A stretch of 64,000 bases of DNA from CADCVT01 sp036389485 (GCA_036389485.1 DASVPR010000018.1:124001-188000), one strand, 5' to 3'. Counted from the first letter of the stretch, positions 1 through 7,975 are shown. Numbers and translations: made by a program. The notes: generated by a model from the letters alone, not told the origin.

Positions 1-229
1 TGATGACGCTCCAGACGCGCGCCTGGGCGGTCATCGGGAAGCAGAAGCGCACGTCGTTGAACAGCGTCCGTGCCGGCCGTGCGAAGTAGTGCCGGTCGGT
101 GGCCAGACGCTCCATCGTCTGCTCGCACGCCCTGAGCACATGCTCGTGGGCGCTGCAACCGGGCCGACCCGCGCGCGCATCGACATGCGGAGCCAGCTCC
201 CGGTAGATCCCCCGGCTGTACTGGAACAT
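1..229 (-). CDS. hypothetical protein, C-terminal end beyond window
   Basis: An open frame runs off the left edge; 76 residues are visible from an ATG whose CAT lies at 227-229. A purine-rich GAGGAGGG block sits about 12 bases upstream of the ATG, a reasonable ribosome site. The visible part is soluble, begins MFQYSRGIYRELAPHVDA and contains several aromatic and charged residues (for example FARPARTLFNDVRF); no catalytic motif is recognisable. It lies downstream of nadB on the same strand with a gap of about 110 bases. I do not recognise the family. The frame has no stop and its codon use looks normal for the window, so I regard it as real. Confidence 0.6.
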   Translation of the reverse strand, partial: MFQYSRGIYRELAPHVDARAGRPGCSAHEHVLRACEQTMERLATDRHYFARPARTLFNDVRFCFPMTAQARVWSVI

Positions 230-340
230 ATGGACCCTCGATCCCTCCTCTGGATCACCCCGGAGCGACTGGATTTTGCCCCGGGGCCTAGAAGCGGGAA
301 CGTGCCGTTTGTTGATTTGGCGTTAAGAAGACGCCGTCGT

Positions 341-1792
341 TCAAGTCCACGCCCGGAATTCAGGCGTGGCGTTTCCCCCCACGACGGCGTGATACCCGTC
401 CAGTCCCGGATCGCAATCCGGGAAGTCACGCCGGCGATGCGCGCCCCTCGACTCCCGCCGGGCGAGCGCACACGCAGCGACAAGTCTGGCGAGTGGATGA
501 GGATCGTGCGCCAGTTCCTCGAGTCCCTCCTGTGAGCGCTCCAATCCGGCGTGGCGCCACATGGCGTCCTTCGTCTGCTCGCCCGGCGGCTCGACGGGGT
601 CGGGGGGCGGCGGCTCCGCGGTGGGTGCGGGCGGCGGCTCGTCGAGCGCGGCTCTCGCGGCGCGCGCGCCGAAGACGAAGCACTCGCTGAGGCTGTTGGA
701 CGCCAGACGGTTCGCCCCGTGGAGACCGGTGCACGCCGATTCGCCGACCGCGTAGAGCCCTGGGATTGTCGAGCGGCCGTGCAGGTCGGTGACGATCCCG
801 CCCATCATGTAGTGCGCGGCGGGCGCGACCGGGATGAGCTCCTTCGCGGGGTCGAGGCCGGAGTCGCTGAGGGCCTTGACGACGTTGGGGAACAGCCCCG
901 GATCGATGCGGCGCATGTCGAGGCCGACGTGCGTGGCGCCGGTCTCCTTGAGCTTCGCGTGGATGGCGAGGGCGACCTCGTCGCGCGGCTTGAGCTCCTC
1001 GACGAAGCGCTCGCCGTCGGGGCCGTGGAGCGTCGCGCCCTCGCCGCGGATCGCCTCGGTGACGAGGAAGCCCTCGCGCCGCGGGATCCCCGTGACGGCG
1101 GTGGGGTGGAACTGGAGGAACTCGAGGTCGGCGAGCTCGGCGCCGGCGCGGTGGGCGAGGACCATCCCGGCGCCGGTGCTGCCCGGAGGGTTGGTGGTCC
1201 GGCTCCACAGCGCCGCGGCGCCCCCGGCGGTGATGACCGTCGCCCTGCTGCGAACGGCGCGGCCGGTCTCGACGAGGACGCCGACGACCTTGTGCTCGTG
1301 GCACCAGAGGTCGGTGGCCTTCGCCTCGATGACGGTGATGCTGTCGGTCTCCACCGCTCGCGCGGAGAGCTCGCGGACGACGCGGCGGCCCGTCGCGCTC
1401 CCCCCGGCGTGGACGACCCGGCGCTTCGAGTGCCCGCCCTCGAGGCCGAGCGCGAGGTTGCCGTGGCGGTCGGCGTCGAAGTGGACGCCGAGTCGCTCGA
1501 GGTGCCTGACCGCTTCCGGTGCCTCGGTGACAAGGGTCTGCGCCGCGCTGTGCCGCGTGAGGCCGCGGCCGGCCTGTTCGGTGTCTCTGAGGTGCTCCTG
1601 TGGCGAGTCGTCGTGTGCCAGCGCCGCCGCGATGCCGCCCTGCGCCCAGTAGCTCGCGGTCTGGGCGAGCGGCGTGGCGGAGATCAGGGCGACCGTCGCG
1701 CCGTGCTCGGCGGCGGCGAGGGCGGTGTAGAGCCCGGCCCCGCCCGCGCCGATGACGGCGACGTCGGCGTCGATCCTCGTCGGCGCGGGCAC
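341..1792 (-). CDS. nadB: L-aspartate oxidase
   Basis: Flavoenzyme that oxidises L-aspartate to iminoaspartate, the first step of de novo NAD synthesis. The 483-residue product has the N-terminal FAD-binding loop GAGGAG (about 15-20), the flavin-contact segment SYWAQGGIAAAL (about 48-59), GGHSKRRVVHAGG, the substrate-side motif EFLQFHPTAV and EAIRGEGA, then a shortened helical C-terminal domain. The E. coli enzyme is about 540 residues, so this is a compact version. The start is a GTG at 1790-1792, preceded by TACGGT at -13. nadA and nadC, usual partners, are not adjacent in the window. Transcription diverges from the deacetylase gene starting at 1813, with only 20 bases between the two start codons. 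Confidence 0.93.
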   Translation of the reverse strand: MPAPTRIDADVAVIGAGGAGLYTALAAAEHGATVALISATPLAQTASYWAQGGIAAALAHDDSPQEHLRDTEQAGRGLTRHSAAQTLVTEAPEAVRHLERLGVHFDADRHGNLALGLEGGHSKRRVVHAGGSATGRRVVRELSARAVETDSITVIEAKATDLWCHEHKVVGVLVETGRAVRSRATVITAGGAAALWSRTTNPPGSTGAGMVLAHRAGAELADLEFLQFHPTAVTGIPRREGFLVTEAIRGEGATLHGPDGERFVEELKPRDEVALAIHAKLKETGATHVGLDMRRIDPGLFPNVVKALSDSGLDPAKELIPVAPAAHYMMGGIVTDLHGRSTIPGLYAVGESACTGLHGANRLASNSLSECFVFGARAARAALDEPPPAPTAEPPPPDPVEPPGEQTKDAMWRHAGLERSQEGLEELAHDPHPLARLVAACALARRESRGAHRRRDFPDCDPGLDGYHAVVGGNATPEFRAWT

Positions 1793-1798
1793 GGCGGG

Positions 1799-1805
1799 TA
1801 CCGTA
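1799..1805. promoter_or_regulatory. overlapping divergent -10 elements, nadB / deacetylase
   Basis: TACCGT (1799-1804) lies 8 bases before the deacetylase ATG on the plus strand, and TACGGT (complement of 1800-1805) lies 7 bases before the nadB GTG on the minus strand. The two hexamers share five base pairs. Both positions imply leaderless transcripts. No clear -35 is seen. Confidence 0.4.
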
Positions 1806-1812
1806 GCCCTCG

Positions 1813-2826
1813 ATGCCGCCCGCGGTCCTGCTGTCGCACCCGTCGTCGCTGTCGCATGACACGGGGGCGCACCCCGAGCGGGCGGCGCGGATCGTGGCGT
1901 TCGAGGAGGAGCTCTCGTCCCGCTCCCTCGCGCTCACCCGGCTCTCGTCCAGTGCGGCCGCGAGGGAGCTCCTGCTCGCGGTCCACCCTCCGGCGTATGT
2001 CGATGCGATCGAGCGCTTCGCGGCCGCCGGCGGGGGCGCTTTGGACGTCGACACCGTGTGCTCGCCCGGCTCCTGGGAGGCGGCGCTGCACTCCGCGGGG
2101 GGTGCGGCCGGCGTCGTCGACGCGCTCTTCGATTCGGCTCCGTTCGCCGCGTCGGTCCATCGACCGCCGGGGCACCACGCCGAGGCGGCGCGGGCGATGG
2201 GCTTCTGCCTGTTCAACAACGTGGCGGTCGCGGCGGCGCACGCGCTTGCGGCCCACGGGCTCTCGCGCGTGTTGGTGTTGGACTGGGACGTCCACCACGG
2301 CAACGGGACGAACGACATCTTCCACGCGACCGACGAGGTGCTCTTCGTTTCCATCCACGAGTGGCCCCTCTATCCGGGGACCGGCCCGGTGTCGGACGTC
2401 GGAAGCGGACCGGGGGAGGGCTACACGGTGAACCTGCCGGTCCCGGCCGGCTCCGGCGACGAGACCTTCGTTTCCTTGGTCGCGCACGTCGTCGGGCCGT
2501 TGGCGCGGGCGTACCGCCCCGAGCTGATCTTGGTCAGCGCGGGCTTCGACGCCCACGCCGACGACCCCCTCGCCGACTGCCGCGTCACCGACGCGGGCTA
2601 CGCCGCCATGGCCGCGTCGATCCGTTCGCTCGCCGCGGACCTAGGCGTCCCGGTCGGCCTCGTGCTCGAAGGCGGCTACGACCTCGGGGCGCTCGCGCGA
2701 TCCCTCTGCGACGTCCTCGACACGTTCAGCACGCCCGAGGTCCCGTCACCACCCGGCGTGCCGGTCCACCCGCTCGCGCGCGAGGCCCAGAAGCGCCTCG
2801 CGTCGCGCTGGCCGGCCCTCGCCTGA
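1813..2826 (+). CDS. histone deacetylase-superfamily (AcuC/HDAC-like) amidohydrolase
   Basis: Zinc-dependent deacetylase fold, 337 residues. Visible family motifs are HPERAARI near the N-terminus, RPPGHHA (117-123) with the tandem active-site histidines, DWDVHHGNGT (157-166) carrying zinc ligands D159 and H161, SAGFDAH (242-248) with the third zinc ligand D246, and EGGYDLGAL near the C-terminus with the transition-state tyrosine. Bacterial members act on acetyl-lysine of acetyl-CoA synthetase (AcuC), acetylpolyamines or other small amides; the sequence alone does not tell which. No acetyltransferase or acs gene is nearby. The ATG at 1813 starts right after a -10-like TACCGT, so the mRNA is probably leaderless. 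Confidence 0.88.
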   Translation: MPPAVLLSHPSSLSHDTGAHPERAARIVAFEEELSSRSLALTRLSSSAAARELLLAVHPPAYVDAIERFAAAGGGALDVDTVCSPGSWEAALHSAGGAAGVVDALFDSAPFAASVHRPPGHHAEAARAMGFCLFNNVAVAAAHALAAHGLSRVLVLDWDVHHGNGTNDIFHATDEVLFVSIHEWPLYPGTGPVSDVGSGPGEGYTVNLPVPAGSGDETFVSLVAHVVGPLARAYRPELILVSAGFDAHADDPLADCRVTDAGYAAMAASIRSLAADLGVPVGLVLEGGYDLGALARSLCDVLDTFSTPEVPSPPGVPVHPLAREAQKRLASRWPALA

Positions 2827-2932
2827 GCCCCGCCCCACGGCCCCGCGTGACCCGCGGTCGCGTCGGTCCCCGCGCCGCGGCGCTTCGCCTCGGCGCGACG
2901 GTCCCTCCGCCCGGGGCCCGCCCTCGGAGCCT

Positions 2933-3388
2933 CTACGGCTGCGTCGGCGGCGGCGGGGCGGCGGGGGCGGTCGCGGTGGGCGTGGTCGGGGCGGTGGGTG
3001 TGGTGGGCATGGTAGGGACCGTCGGCACCGTCGGCGTGGTCGGGACCGTCGGTGTGGTCGGGACGGTCGGCGGCGCCGTGACCGGCGGCGGCGTCGTGGT
3101 CGTCGCCGGGATCGTCGTCGGCGCGGTGCCGGGCGTCGTCTGCGGCGGGCCCTCGGGATCCTCGGTCAGGTCGACGAACGCGACGGCGAGGGCCGCGAGG
3201 GCGAGAGCGGCGACAACGGCCGCGATCGCGATCGGGACCCGCCACCGGGGCGTTGGCCGTACCACCGTCCGCGCGGCGTAGCCGCAGTCCAGGCACCACT
3301 CCTGATCCTCGGGGACCGGCGCGCCGCAGCGCGGGCAGGCGATCGTGCCCGCCTCCTCGGGCGGCGGCGGCGGCGCGTCCGTGCTCAC
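2933..3388 (-). CDS. zinc-ribbon membrane protein with Thr/Pro-rich tail
   Basis: 151-residue protein of unknown function. An N-terminal zinc ribbon (C18, C21, C32, C35 in CPRCG...CLDCG) precedes one transmembrane helix (about 51-72) and a C-terminal tail of VPTTPT-type repeats (about 85-151), a likely extended linker; if the ribbon is cytoplasmic the tail is outside. The start is a GTG that overlaps the stop of the upstream zinc-ribbon gene by 4 bases (GTGA), so the two are translationally coupled. The repeats look like a low-complexity spacer rather than a catalytic domain. The pairing with another zinc-ribbon protein suggests that the two products work together. Confidence 0.75.
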   Translation of the reverse strand: MSTDAPPPPPEEAGTIACPRCGAPVPEDQEWCLDCGYAARTVVRPTPRWRVPIAIAAVVAALALAALAVAFVDLTEDPEGPPQTTPGTAPTTIPATTTTPPPVTAPPTVPTTPTVPTTPTVPTVPTMPTTPTAPTTPTATAPAAPPPPTQP

Positions 3389-4977
3389 GACGGCGGCGGC
3401 GGCGAGGCGGGCTGCTGCTGCTGCTCGGTCGGGGGCTCGCCGGCACGAGCCCGGCCGACGGGCGGCTGACCCAGCGGAGACGCGCCCGCCGGAGGCGATC
3501 CCTCCGCGCCGACCGGCGTGACGCGCAGTGGCCCCGCCTCGTGGACGACCGACCCGCGCAGGGGCGTGCCGCAGCCGGGGCAGAAGTTCGCGTCCGTGCC
3601 GTGGAGGGTGCCGCAGCGCGGGCAGGCGGCGATGCCGGGCTCGCGCAGCTCGGTCAGCGGCCGCCGGGCGTCGAGCGCGGTCTCGATCGAGCGGAGCTCC
3701 GCGTCGATCCGCTGCAGCGCCTCGAGCTTCTCCGCCACGAGGTCCGGTCGCTCGCGGCCGAAGCGGCGGAGGTCGAAGGTCAGCCCGCCCAGGTCCCGGA
3801 ACGAGATCTCGCGGAGCCGGCGAAGCTCTCGCATCCTCCGCCGCATTCGCGTCCGCTCGCGGAACTTCGGCCGTGCGTCCGCAGGTTGCTGCTCGACGAC
3901 GGTCGCCGCCTCGCCCTCGCCCGCCGGCGAGGCCGGCACGACGCCATGAATCGTGCCTCCCTCGGGCGGGACGACGAGGGGCGGCGGAGGTGGAAGCACC
4001 TCCGTCCGCTGCTCCTCACCCGCGGGGGCCGCGTCCGCCGCCGTCGGAGCCTCGCCTGCCTGCCCACGTCGCCGACGTCCGAGTAGCCGCCGAAGTCCGC
4101 CGGGCTGAGCAGCCTCAGCGGCCGCCGCGGGCGACCCCACGAATCCCTCGCCACCCTCGGCGTGCGACGCCGTCGGAGCCTCCGCCGCGCCCGGCACCAG
4201 CGGCGGCGCAGGCTCGGCGGTTGGGGGTGCGTCTGCCGCGGATTCGGGCGGCGGGGGTGCGGGACTAGCAGGCGCGTCGCGGGCGTGCTGCGCGCCTGGC
4301 GGTGGAGGTTCGGCGCTGGTGGGCGCCTCGGCGGTCGGTTCGAGCGGCTGCGGCGATTCGCCGCTCGTAGGGTCGGTGCTCGTCGGAGTCCCGGCTGCTT
4401 CATCGACAGAGATCGGCTCCGACGGCGTCGACGGCTCCACGTCGGCGGGCGGGAACGGCGGCGGAGGTTGGGCCTCCGTCGGCGGCCCCGTCTGCGCCGG
4501 GGGCTCCACGGTCGTCGGGGGTTCCGACTCCAACGGCCCCGTCTGCGCCGGGGGCTCCACGGTCGTCGGGGCTCCCGCCTCCATCGGCCCGGAGCCGGGC
4601 TCGGAGGTCGCTGCGGCTTCGGGAGTGCCGCCGCCGCCCGCGGAGGCTTCCGACTCCGCGCCGGCCGGGGCCTCGGCCGCTTCGGCGGATTCGCCGGTCG
4701 AAGGGGTCGCGGCGGGCGAGGACCGGAGCGGGGCGTCGCTGACAGGCTGTTCCGGAGCGGCCGGGGGCGGGGGTGCGGGGCCCGCGAGCGGGTCGCCTGC
4801 CGTGAGGGCGTGGGGCGACGGCGCGGCGGGGTCGGCCGCGGGTGGGGGTGCCGGGGTGGCGAGCGGGTCGCCCGACGTCAGCTGCTGCGTCTGCTGCTCC
4901 GGATGCGCCTGCTCCTCGGCGTGCGCCTCCGGCGGGACGTCCTCCTCGCCCCTGCGCAGGCGGGGGATGCGTGGCAT
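3385..4977 (-). CDS. disordered Pro/Ala/Glu-rich protein with C-terminal zinc ribbon
   Basis: 530 residues, function unknown. The first 340 or so residues are a low-complexity Pro/Ala/Glu/Thr tract that includes a duplicated TTVEPPAQTG segment. A strongly basic, probably coiled region (about 365-440, RMRRRMRELRRLREI) follows, then a four-cysteine zinc ribbon (about 451-469, CPRCG...CPGCG) and a proline-rich tail. No signal peptide or membrane segment is seen. The ATG at 4975-4977 was chosen over much longer upstream frames because a -10-like TACACT lies 7 bases before it and the upstream frame runs into the convergently read pilin and murI genes. It is coupled by a 4-base overlap to the zinc-ribbon membrane protein downstream. 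Confidence 0.72.
   Translation of the reverse strand: MPRIPRLRRGEEDVPPEAHAEEQAHPEQQTQQLTSGDPLATPAPPPAADPAAPSPHALTAGDPLAGPAPPPPAAPEQPVSDAPLRSSPAATPSTGESAEAAEAPAGAESEASAGGGGTPEAAATSEPGSGPMEAGAPTTVEPPAQTGPLESEPPTTVEPPAQTGPPTEAQPPPPFPPADVEPSTPSEPISVDEAAGTPTSTDPTSGESPQPLEPTAEAPTSAEPPPPGAQHARDAPASPAPPPPESAADAPPTAEPAPPLVPGAAEAPTASHAEGGEGFVGSPAAAAEAAQPGGLRRLLGRRRRGQAGEAPTAADAAPAGEEQRTEVLPPPPPLVVPPEGGTIHGVVPASPAGEGEAATVVEQQPADARPKFRERTRMRRRMRELRRLREISFRDLGGLTFDLRRFGRERPDLVAEKLEALQRIDAELRSIETALDARRPLTELREPGIAACPRCGTLHGTDANFCPGCGTPLRGSVVHEAGPLRVTPVGAEGSPPAGASPLGQPPVGRARAGEPPTEQQQQPASPPPPS
4483..4571. repeat. two perfect 38-base direct repeats, period 51
   Basis: Bases 4483-4520 and 4534-4571 are identical and start 51 bases (17 codons) apart, inside the disordered part of the zinc-ribbon protein gene. 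They encode the duplicated TTVEPPAQTGP segment. This looks like a recent in-frame tandem duplication and could vary in copy number. Confidence 0.85.
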
Positions 4978-4984
4978 CGGCGCG

Positions 4985-4990
4985 AGTGTA
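4985..4990 (-). promoter_or_regulatory. -10 element, leaderless promoter of the disordered zinc-ribbon gene
   Basis: Minus-strand TACACT ends 7 bases before the ATG at 4977, a spacing that leaves almost no untranslated leader. Confidence 0.4.
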
Positions 4991-5112
4991 GTCGTGCCCC
5001 GCGGAGAACCGTCGCGATCCCGCGGCCCTTCCGCAACATCCACGCCTCGATCCGTCACGCGCCGCCCCCGAGCATCGGACCCCACATCCACTCTCGTCTC
5101 GGAGGTCCTCCG

Positions 5113-5346
5113 ATGCCGTACCGCCTCTTCGCCCGTCTGCACACCTCCTTCCTCACGGCGCTCCCGCCCGACCGCGAGCGCGGCCAGGGCACCGTCGAGT
5201 ACGTCGCGCTGATCCTGCTCCTCGCGCTCGTCTTCGCCGCCGTCGTCAAGTTCGGCGCCGGCAAGGACTTCGACATCGGCAAGACGATCGTCGACAAGCT
5301 CAAGGACGCGATCGACGGCGTCGGCGACGCGCCCAAGAAGGGCTGA
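5113..5346 (+). CDS. Flp-type (class III signal) pilin-like protein
   Basis: 77 residues with a prepilin-like signal: a charged leader ending RERG, then QGTVEY, where cleavage after G24 would place Glu at position +5 and Tyr at +6, followed by a hydrophobic helix (about 28-48). This is the layout of Flp/Tad pilins cut by a TadV-type peptidase. The rest is short and charged (GAGKDFDIGKTIVDKLKDA). The ATG at 5113 follows a strong ribosome site GGAGG at 5101-5105, which is part of the palindrome GGAGGTCCTCC. No tad/cpa assembly genes are in the window, so partners must be elsewhere. A pseudopilin or membrane-anchored small protein is the alternative. Confidence 0.72.
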   Translation: MPYRLFARLHTSFLTALPPDRERGQGTVEYVALILLLALVFAAVVKFGAGKDFDIGKTIVDKLKDAIDGVGDAPKKG

Positions 5347-5398
5347 GGCGGGCCCCGCGAGGGGGGACGGCGATCGACGCGCGCGGCAGACCGCGGCG

Positions 5399-5584
5399 AT
5401 GTTCCTGTCCCTCCTCCAAGCGGTCGCGCTGGGCTGGGTGCTCGGACATGTCGCGGCCGCGCTGATCGCTGGACGCGCCCGTCGGCGGGGATTCGCCGTC
5501 GACACAGAGGTGCAGGGCGAACGATGGGGGATCGCGCTCGCCATCGTCGTCGTCGGCATACTGCTATTCGATAAGATCGTCTGA
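5399..5584 (+). CDS. small membrane protein
   Basis: 61 residues, two predicted transmembrane segments (about 4-24 and 44-59) separated by a basic loop (GRARRRG), function unknown. It begins with ATG at 5399 and ends two bases before the next small membrane gene, suggesting a pair. It has no recognisable motif. Its frame is open, and it fills the space between the pilin gene and murI. Confidence 0.55.
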   Translation: MFLSLLQAVALGWVLGHVAAALIAGRARRRGFAVDTEVQGERWGIALAIVVVGILLFDKIV

Positions 5585-5586
5585 TC

Positions 5587-5814
5587 ATGTGGAGCTTCGC
5601 CTGGCGAGCGGGTCTGGTCCTCCTTCTGGTTGGAGGCGCGACCGCCGGCATGGGCTCGCTGACCGAGGATCAAGGGCTCGTCATCATCGGGGTCTTGTTC
5701 GTCGCGGTCCCTGCCCTTGGCGCGTTGTGGCCGGTGGAGCTCGGGCTCAAGCCTCCGCCCGAGCGACCGCGCGTCGATGACGAGCCGCGGGACGACGCGG
5801 CGCCCGACCACTGA
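5587..5814 (+). CDS. small membrane protein
   Basis: 75 residues with two hydrophobic helices (about 8-24 and 31-50) and an acidic, proline-rich tail (PPPERPRVDDEPRDDAAPDH). It starts 2 bases after the stop of the preceding 61-residue membrane protein and ends 33 bases before murI, so the two small genes and murI could be co-transcribed. Function unknown. Confidence 0.55.
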   Translation: MWSFAWRAGLVLLLVGGATAGMGSLTEDQGLVIIGVLFVAVPALGALWPVELGLKPPPERPRVDDEPRDDAAPDH

Positions 5815-5847
5815 CCGCGCCGACCCGTTTGCGAACATGGGTCGCCG

Positions 5848-6711
5848 ATGGCGAGCGACCTTCACCGCGTCGGCGACCGGGATCCCGCTCAGCGGCCGGT
5901 CGCGGTCTTCGACTCCGGCGTCGGCGGGCTGACCGTCCTGCACGAGCTGCTGGTCGCGCTGCCGCACGAGGACTTCGTCTACCTCGGCGACACCGCGCGC
6001 TTTCCCTACGGCGAGAGGACCGTCGAGGAGCTGGAGCGGTTCAGCCTCGAGATCGCGGAGACGCTGCTGAAGGAGAAGGCGAAGCTGCTGGTCGTCGCGT
6101 GCAACAGCGCGACGTCGGCCGCGCTCCCCGCGCTCCAGCACAGGATGATGGAGACGACGCTCGGCGTCGACGTGCTCGGGGTCGTGAAGCCGGAGGCGGC
6201 GAAGGCGGTCGCGAGCACGCGCAACGGGCGGATCGGCCTCCTGGCGACGCCGATCACCGTCCGCAGCCGCGCCTACGACGAGGCGATCGCCGCCGTCGAC
6301 CCGTACGTCGAGCTGACGAGCGTCCCGGCACCGGACCTCGCGCCGATCATCCAGGGCGGCTTCCCCTTCGACGACGAGGTCGTCCAGACCGTGAAGGCCT
6401 ACTGCGCACCGCTGCGCGCGAAGCAGGTCGACACGGTGATCCTCGGCTGCACGCACTACCCGCTCGTCCGCCCGCTCCTCCAGCGCCACCTCGGCCGCGG
6501 CGTCACGATCGTGACCTCCGGCGAGGCCCTCGCGAGGCAGGTCGAGCACGCGCTGAGCTCCCGCGGGCTCCAGAGGGACGACATGGCGGAGGAGGGCGAC
6601 TACCGGTTCCTGACCACGGGCGACCCCTACGAGTTCAAGCAGCTCGGCACGCGCTTCCTCCAGATGCCGCTCAACGACATCGCGCGCGTGGACGTGGGGG
6701 TCGCCGCGTGA
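5848..6711 (+). CDS. murI: glutamate racemase
   Basis: Cofactor-independent racemase making D-glutamate for peptidoglycan. The 287-residue protein has the N-terminal FDSGVGGLT motif with D22, the first catalytic cysteine C85 in ACNSATSAALP, and the second, C201, in GCTHYPLVRP; these are the two-base racemisation pair. PYGERTVEEL (residues 54-63) is also typical. Its TGA overlaps the GTG of rph by 4 bases, so murI, rph and rdgB form one coupled operon. The 287-residue length is normal for the family. Confidence 0.95.
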   Translation: MASDLHRVGDRDPAQRPVAVFDSGVGGLTVLHELLVALPHEDFVYLGDTARFPYGERTVEELERFSLEIAETLLKEKAKLLVVACNSATSAALPALQHRMMETTLGVDVLGVVKPEAAKAVASTRNGRIGLLATPITVRSRAYDEAIAAVDPYVELTSVPAPDLAPIIQGGFPFDDEVVQTVKAYCAPLRAKQVDTVILGCTHYPLVRPLLQRHLGRGVTIVTSGEALARQVEHALSSRGLQRDDMAEEGDYRFLTTGDPYEFKQLGTRFLQMPLNDIARVDVGVAA

Positions 6712-7409
6712 GAACCGGAAGAGCCCCCGACCAGATCCGCCCGACGCGCCTCACCACCGACTTCGTCCCGAGTGCGACCGGGTCCGTCCTCATCGAGCAG
6801 GGGGAGACGCGCGTCATCTGCACTGCGTCCGTGGAGGAGTCGGTCCCGCGGTGGATGGAGGGGCGGGGCACCGGCTGGGTCACCGCGGAGTACGGGATGC
6901 TCCCCGCCTCCACCGGCCAGCGGAAGCAGCGCGACGTCTCGAAGGGGCGCCCGGACGGCCGCACCGTCGAGATCCAGCGCCTCATCGGCCGCAGCCTCAG
7001 GCAGGCGATCGACTTCCAGAAGCTCGGGGAGCGGACGGTGTGGATCGACTGCGACGTCCTGACCGCCGACGGGGGAACCAGGTGCGCCGCGATCACCGGC
7101 GGCTACGTCGCACTGGCGCTCGCGCTCCGCGCCACGCAGGTCGAAGACGCCCTCACCGAGCAGATCGCCGCGATCTCCTGCGGGGTCGTCGACGGGACCG
7201 CTCTCCTCGACCTCGACTACAAGGAGGACTCGACCGCCGAGGTCGACGCCAACGTCGTGATGACCGCGAGCGGCACGCTCGTCGAGGTCCAGGCCACGGC
7301 CGAGCGGATGCCGCTCCAGCGCGCCGGCCTCGACGACCTGCTGGCGCTCGCCGCGCACGGCGTCGACGAGCTGCGCGCCGCCCAGGACGCCGCCCTCGCC
7401 CAGACGTGA
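6708..7409 (+). CDS. rph: ribonuclease PH
   Basis: Phosphorolytic 3'-5' exoribonuclease that trims tRNA precursors; it acts as a hexamer in the cytoplasm. 233 residues, matching the usual length of about 240. Family segments include RPTRLTTDFVPSATGSVLI at the start, EESVPRWMEGRGTGWVTAEYGMLPAST, the phosphate-site block RTVEIQRLIGRSLRQAID, and DCDVLTADGGTRCAAITG. The start chosen is the GTG at 6708-6710, which overlaps the murI stop (GTGA); the same frame is open far upstream, but that part is murI in another frame. It is followed by rdgB with a second GTGA overlap, the common rph-rdgB pairing. Confidence 0.95.
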   Translation: MRTGRAPDQIRPTRLTTDFVPSATGSVLIEQGETRVICTASVEESVPRWMEGRGTGWVTAEYGMLPASTGQRKQRDVSKGRPDGRTVEIQRLIGRSLRQAIDFQKLGERTVWIDCDVLTADGGTRCAAITGGYVALALALRATQVEDALTEQIAAISCGVVDGTALLDLDYKEDSTAEVDANVVMTASGTLVEVQATAERMPLQRAGLDDLLALAAHGVDELRAAQDAALAQT

Positions 7410-7975
7410 GGCTGGTCCTCTCCACGCGCAACCCGCACAAGGTCCGCGAGCTGCAGCCGCTGCTCGCGCCGCACAAGCTCGACCCGCTCCCGGACGACGT
7501 CGATCTCCCGCCCGAGACGGGCGACACCTTCGCCGAGAACGCGCTGATCAAGGCCCGCGCCGCGGCGCAGGCCACGAACCGCCCCGCGGTCGCCGACGAC
7601 TCCGGCATCCAGGCCGCGGCGCTCAACGGAGCGCCCGGCGTGCGCAGCGCCCGCTACGCCGGCGAGCACGCCACCGACGAGGAGAACCTCGACAAGCTCC
7701 TCCGCGAGGCGCCCGCCGGAAGCGAAGTCGCCTACGTCTGCGTGCTCGCGTACGTCGATCCCGCAACCGGAACCGAGCACGTCGTCGAGGGCCGGTGCGA
7801 GGGCACGCTCGCCGCGGAGCCGCGCGGCACGGGCGGCTTCGGCTACGACCCCGCGTTCGTCCCGGCCGAGCATCCCGACCGCACGATGGCCGAGCTCGAA
7901 CCCCACGAGAAGGACGCGATCAGCCACCGCGGCCGCGCGGCCCGAGCGCTGCTCGACTGGCTGCCGGAGGGCTAG
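7406..7975 (+). CDS. rdgB: XTP/dITP diphosphatase (RdgB/HAM1)
   Basis: House-cleaning pyrophosphatase that removes dITP, XTP and related non-canonical purine nucleotides. 189 residues. It shows the N-terminal STRNPHKVRELQ loop, ENALIKARAAAQ, VADDSGIQAAALNGAPGVRSARYAG with the metal-binding aspartates, the FGYDPAFVP segment and the C-terminal KDAISHRGRAARAL motif. The GTG start at 7406-7408 overlaps the rph stop by 4 bases. It is the last gene of the murI-rph-rdgB operon. The TAG stop precedes the CDF transporter gene by 10 bases. Confidence 0.95.
   Translation: MRLVLSTRNPHKVRELQPLLAPHKLDPLPDDVDLPPETGDTFAENALIKARAAAQATNRPAVADDSGIQAAALNGAPGVRSARYAGEHATDEENLDKLLREAPAGSEVAYVCVLAYVDPATGTEHVVEGRCEGTLAAEPRGTGGFGYDPAFVPAEHPDRTMAELEPHEKDAISHRGRAARALLDWLPEG

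Noticed and set aside
551..2431. Long plus-strand ORFs antisense to nadB
   Set aside because: Shadow of a GC-rich gene; Arg/Ala-rich composition, no family features, while nadB is clear on the other strand.
2871..2897. GC hairpin as terminator between convergent genes
   Set aside because: CGCGCCG/CGGCGCG has a long loop and no T-tract; any GC-rich spacer would show the same.
2950..3090. CRISPR-like or tandem DNA repeats
   Set aside because: They are codon-level repeats of VPTTPT in a zinc-ribbon protein's tail, with no uniform spacers.
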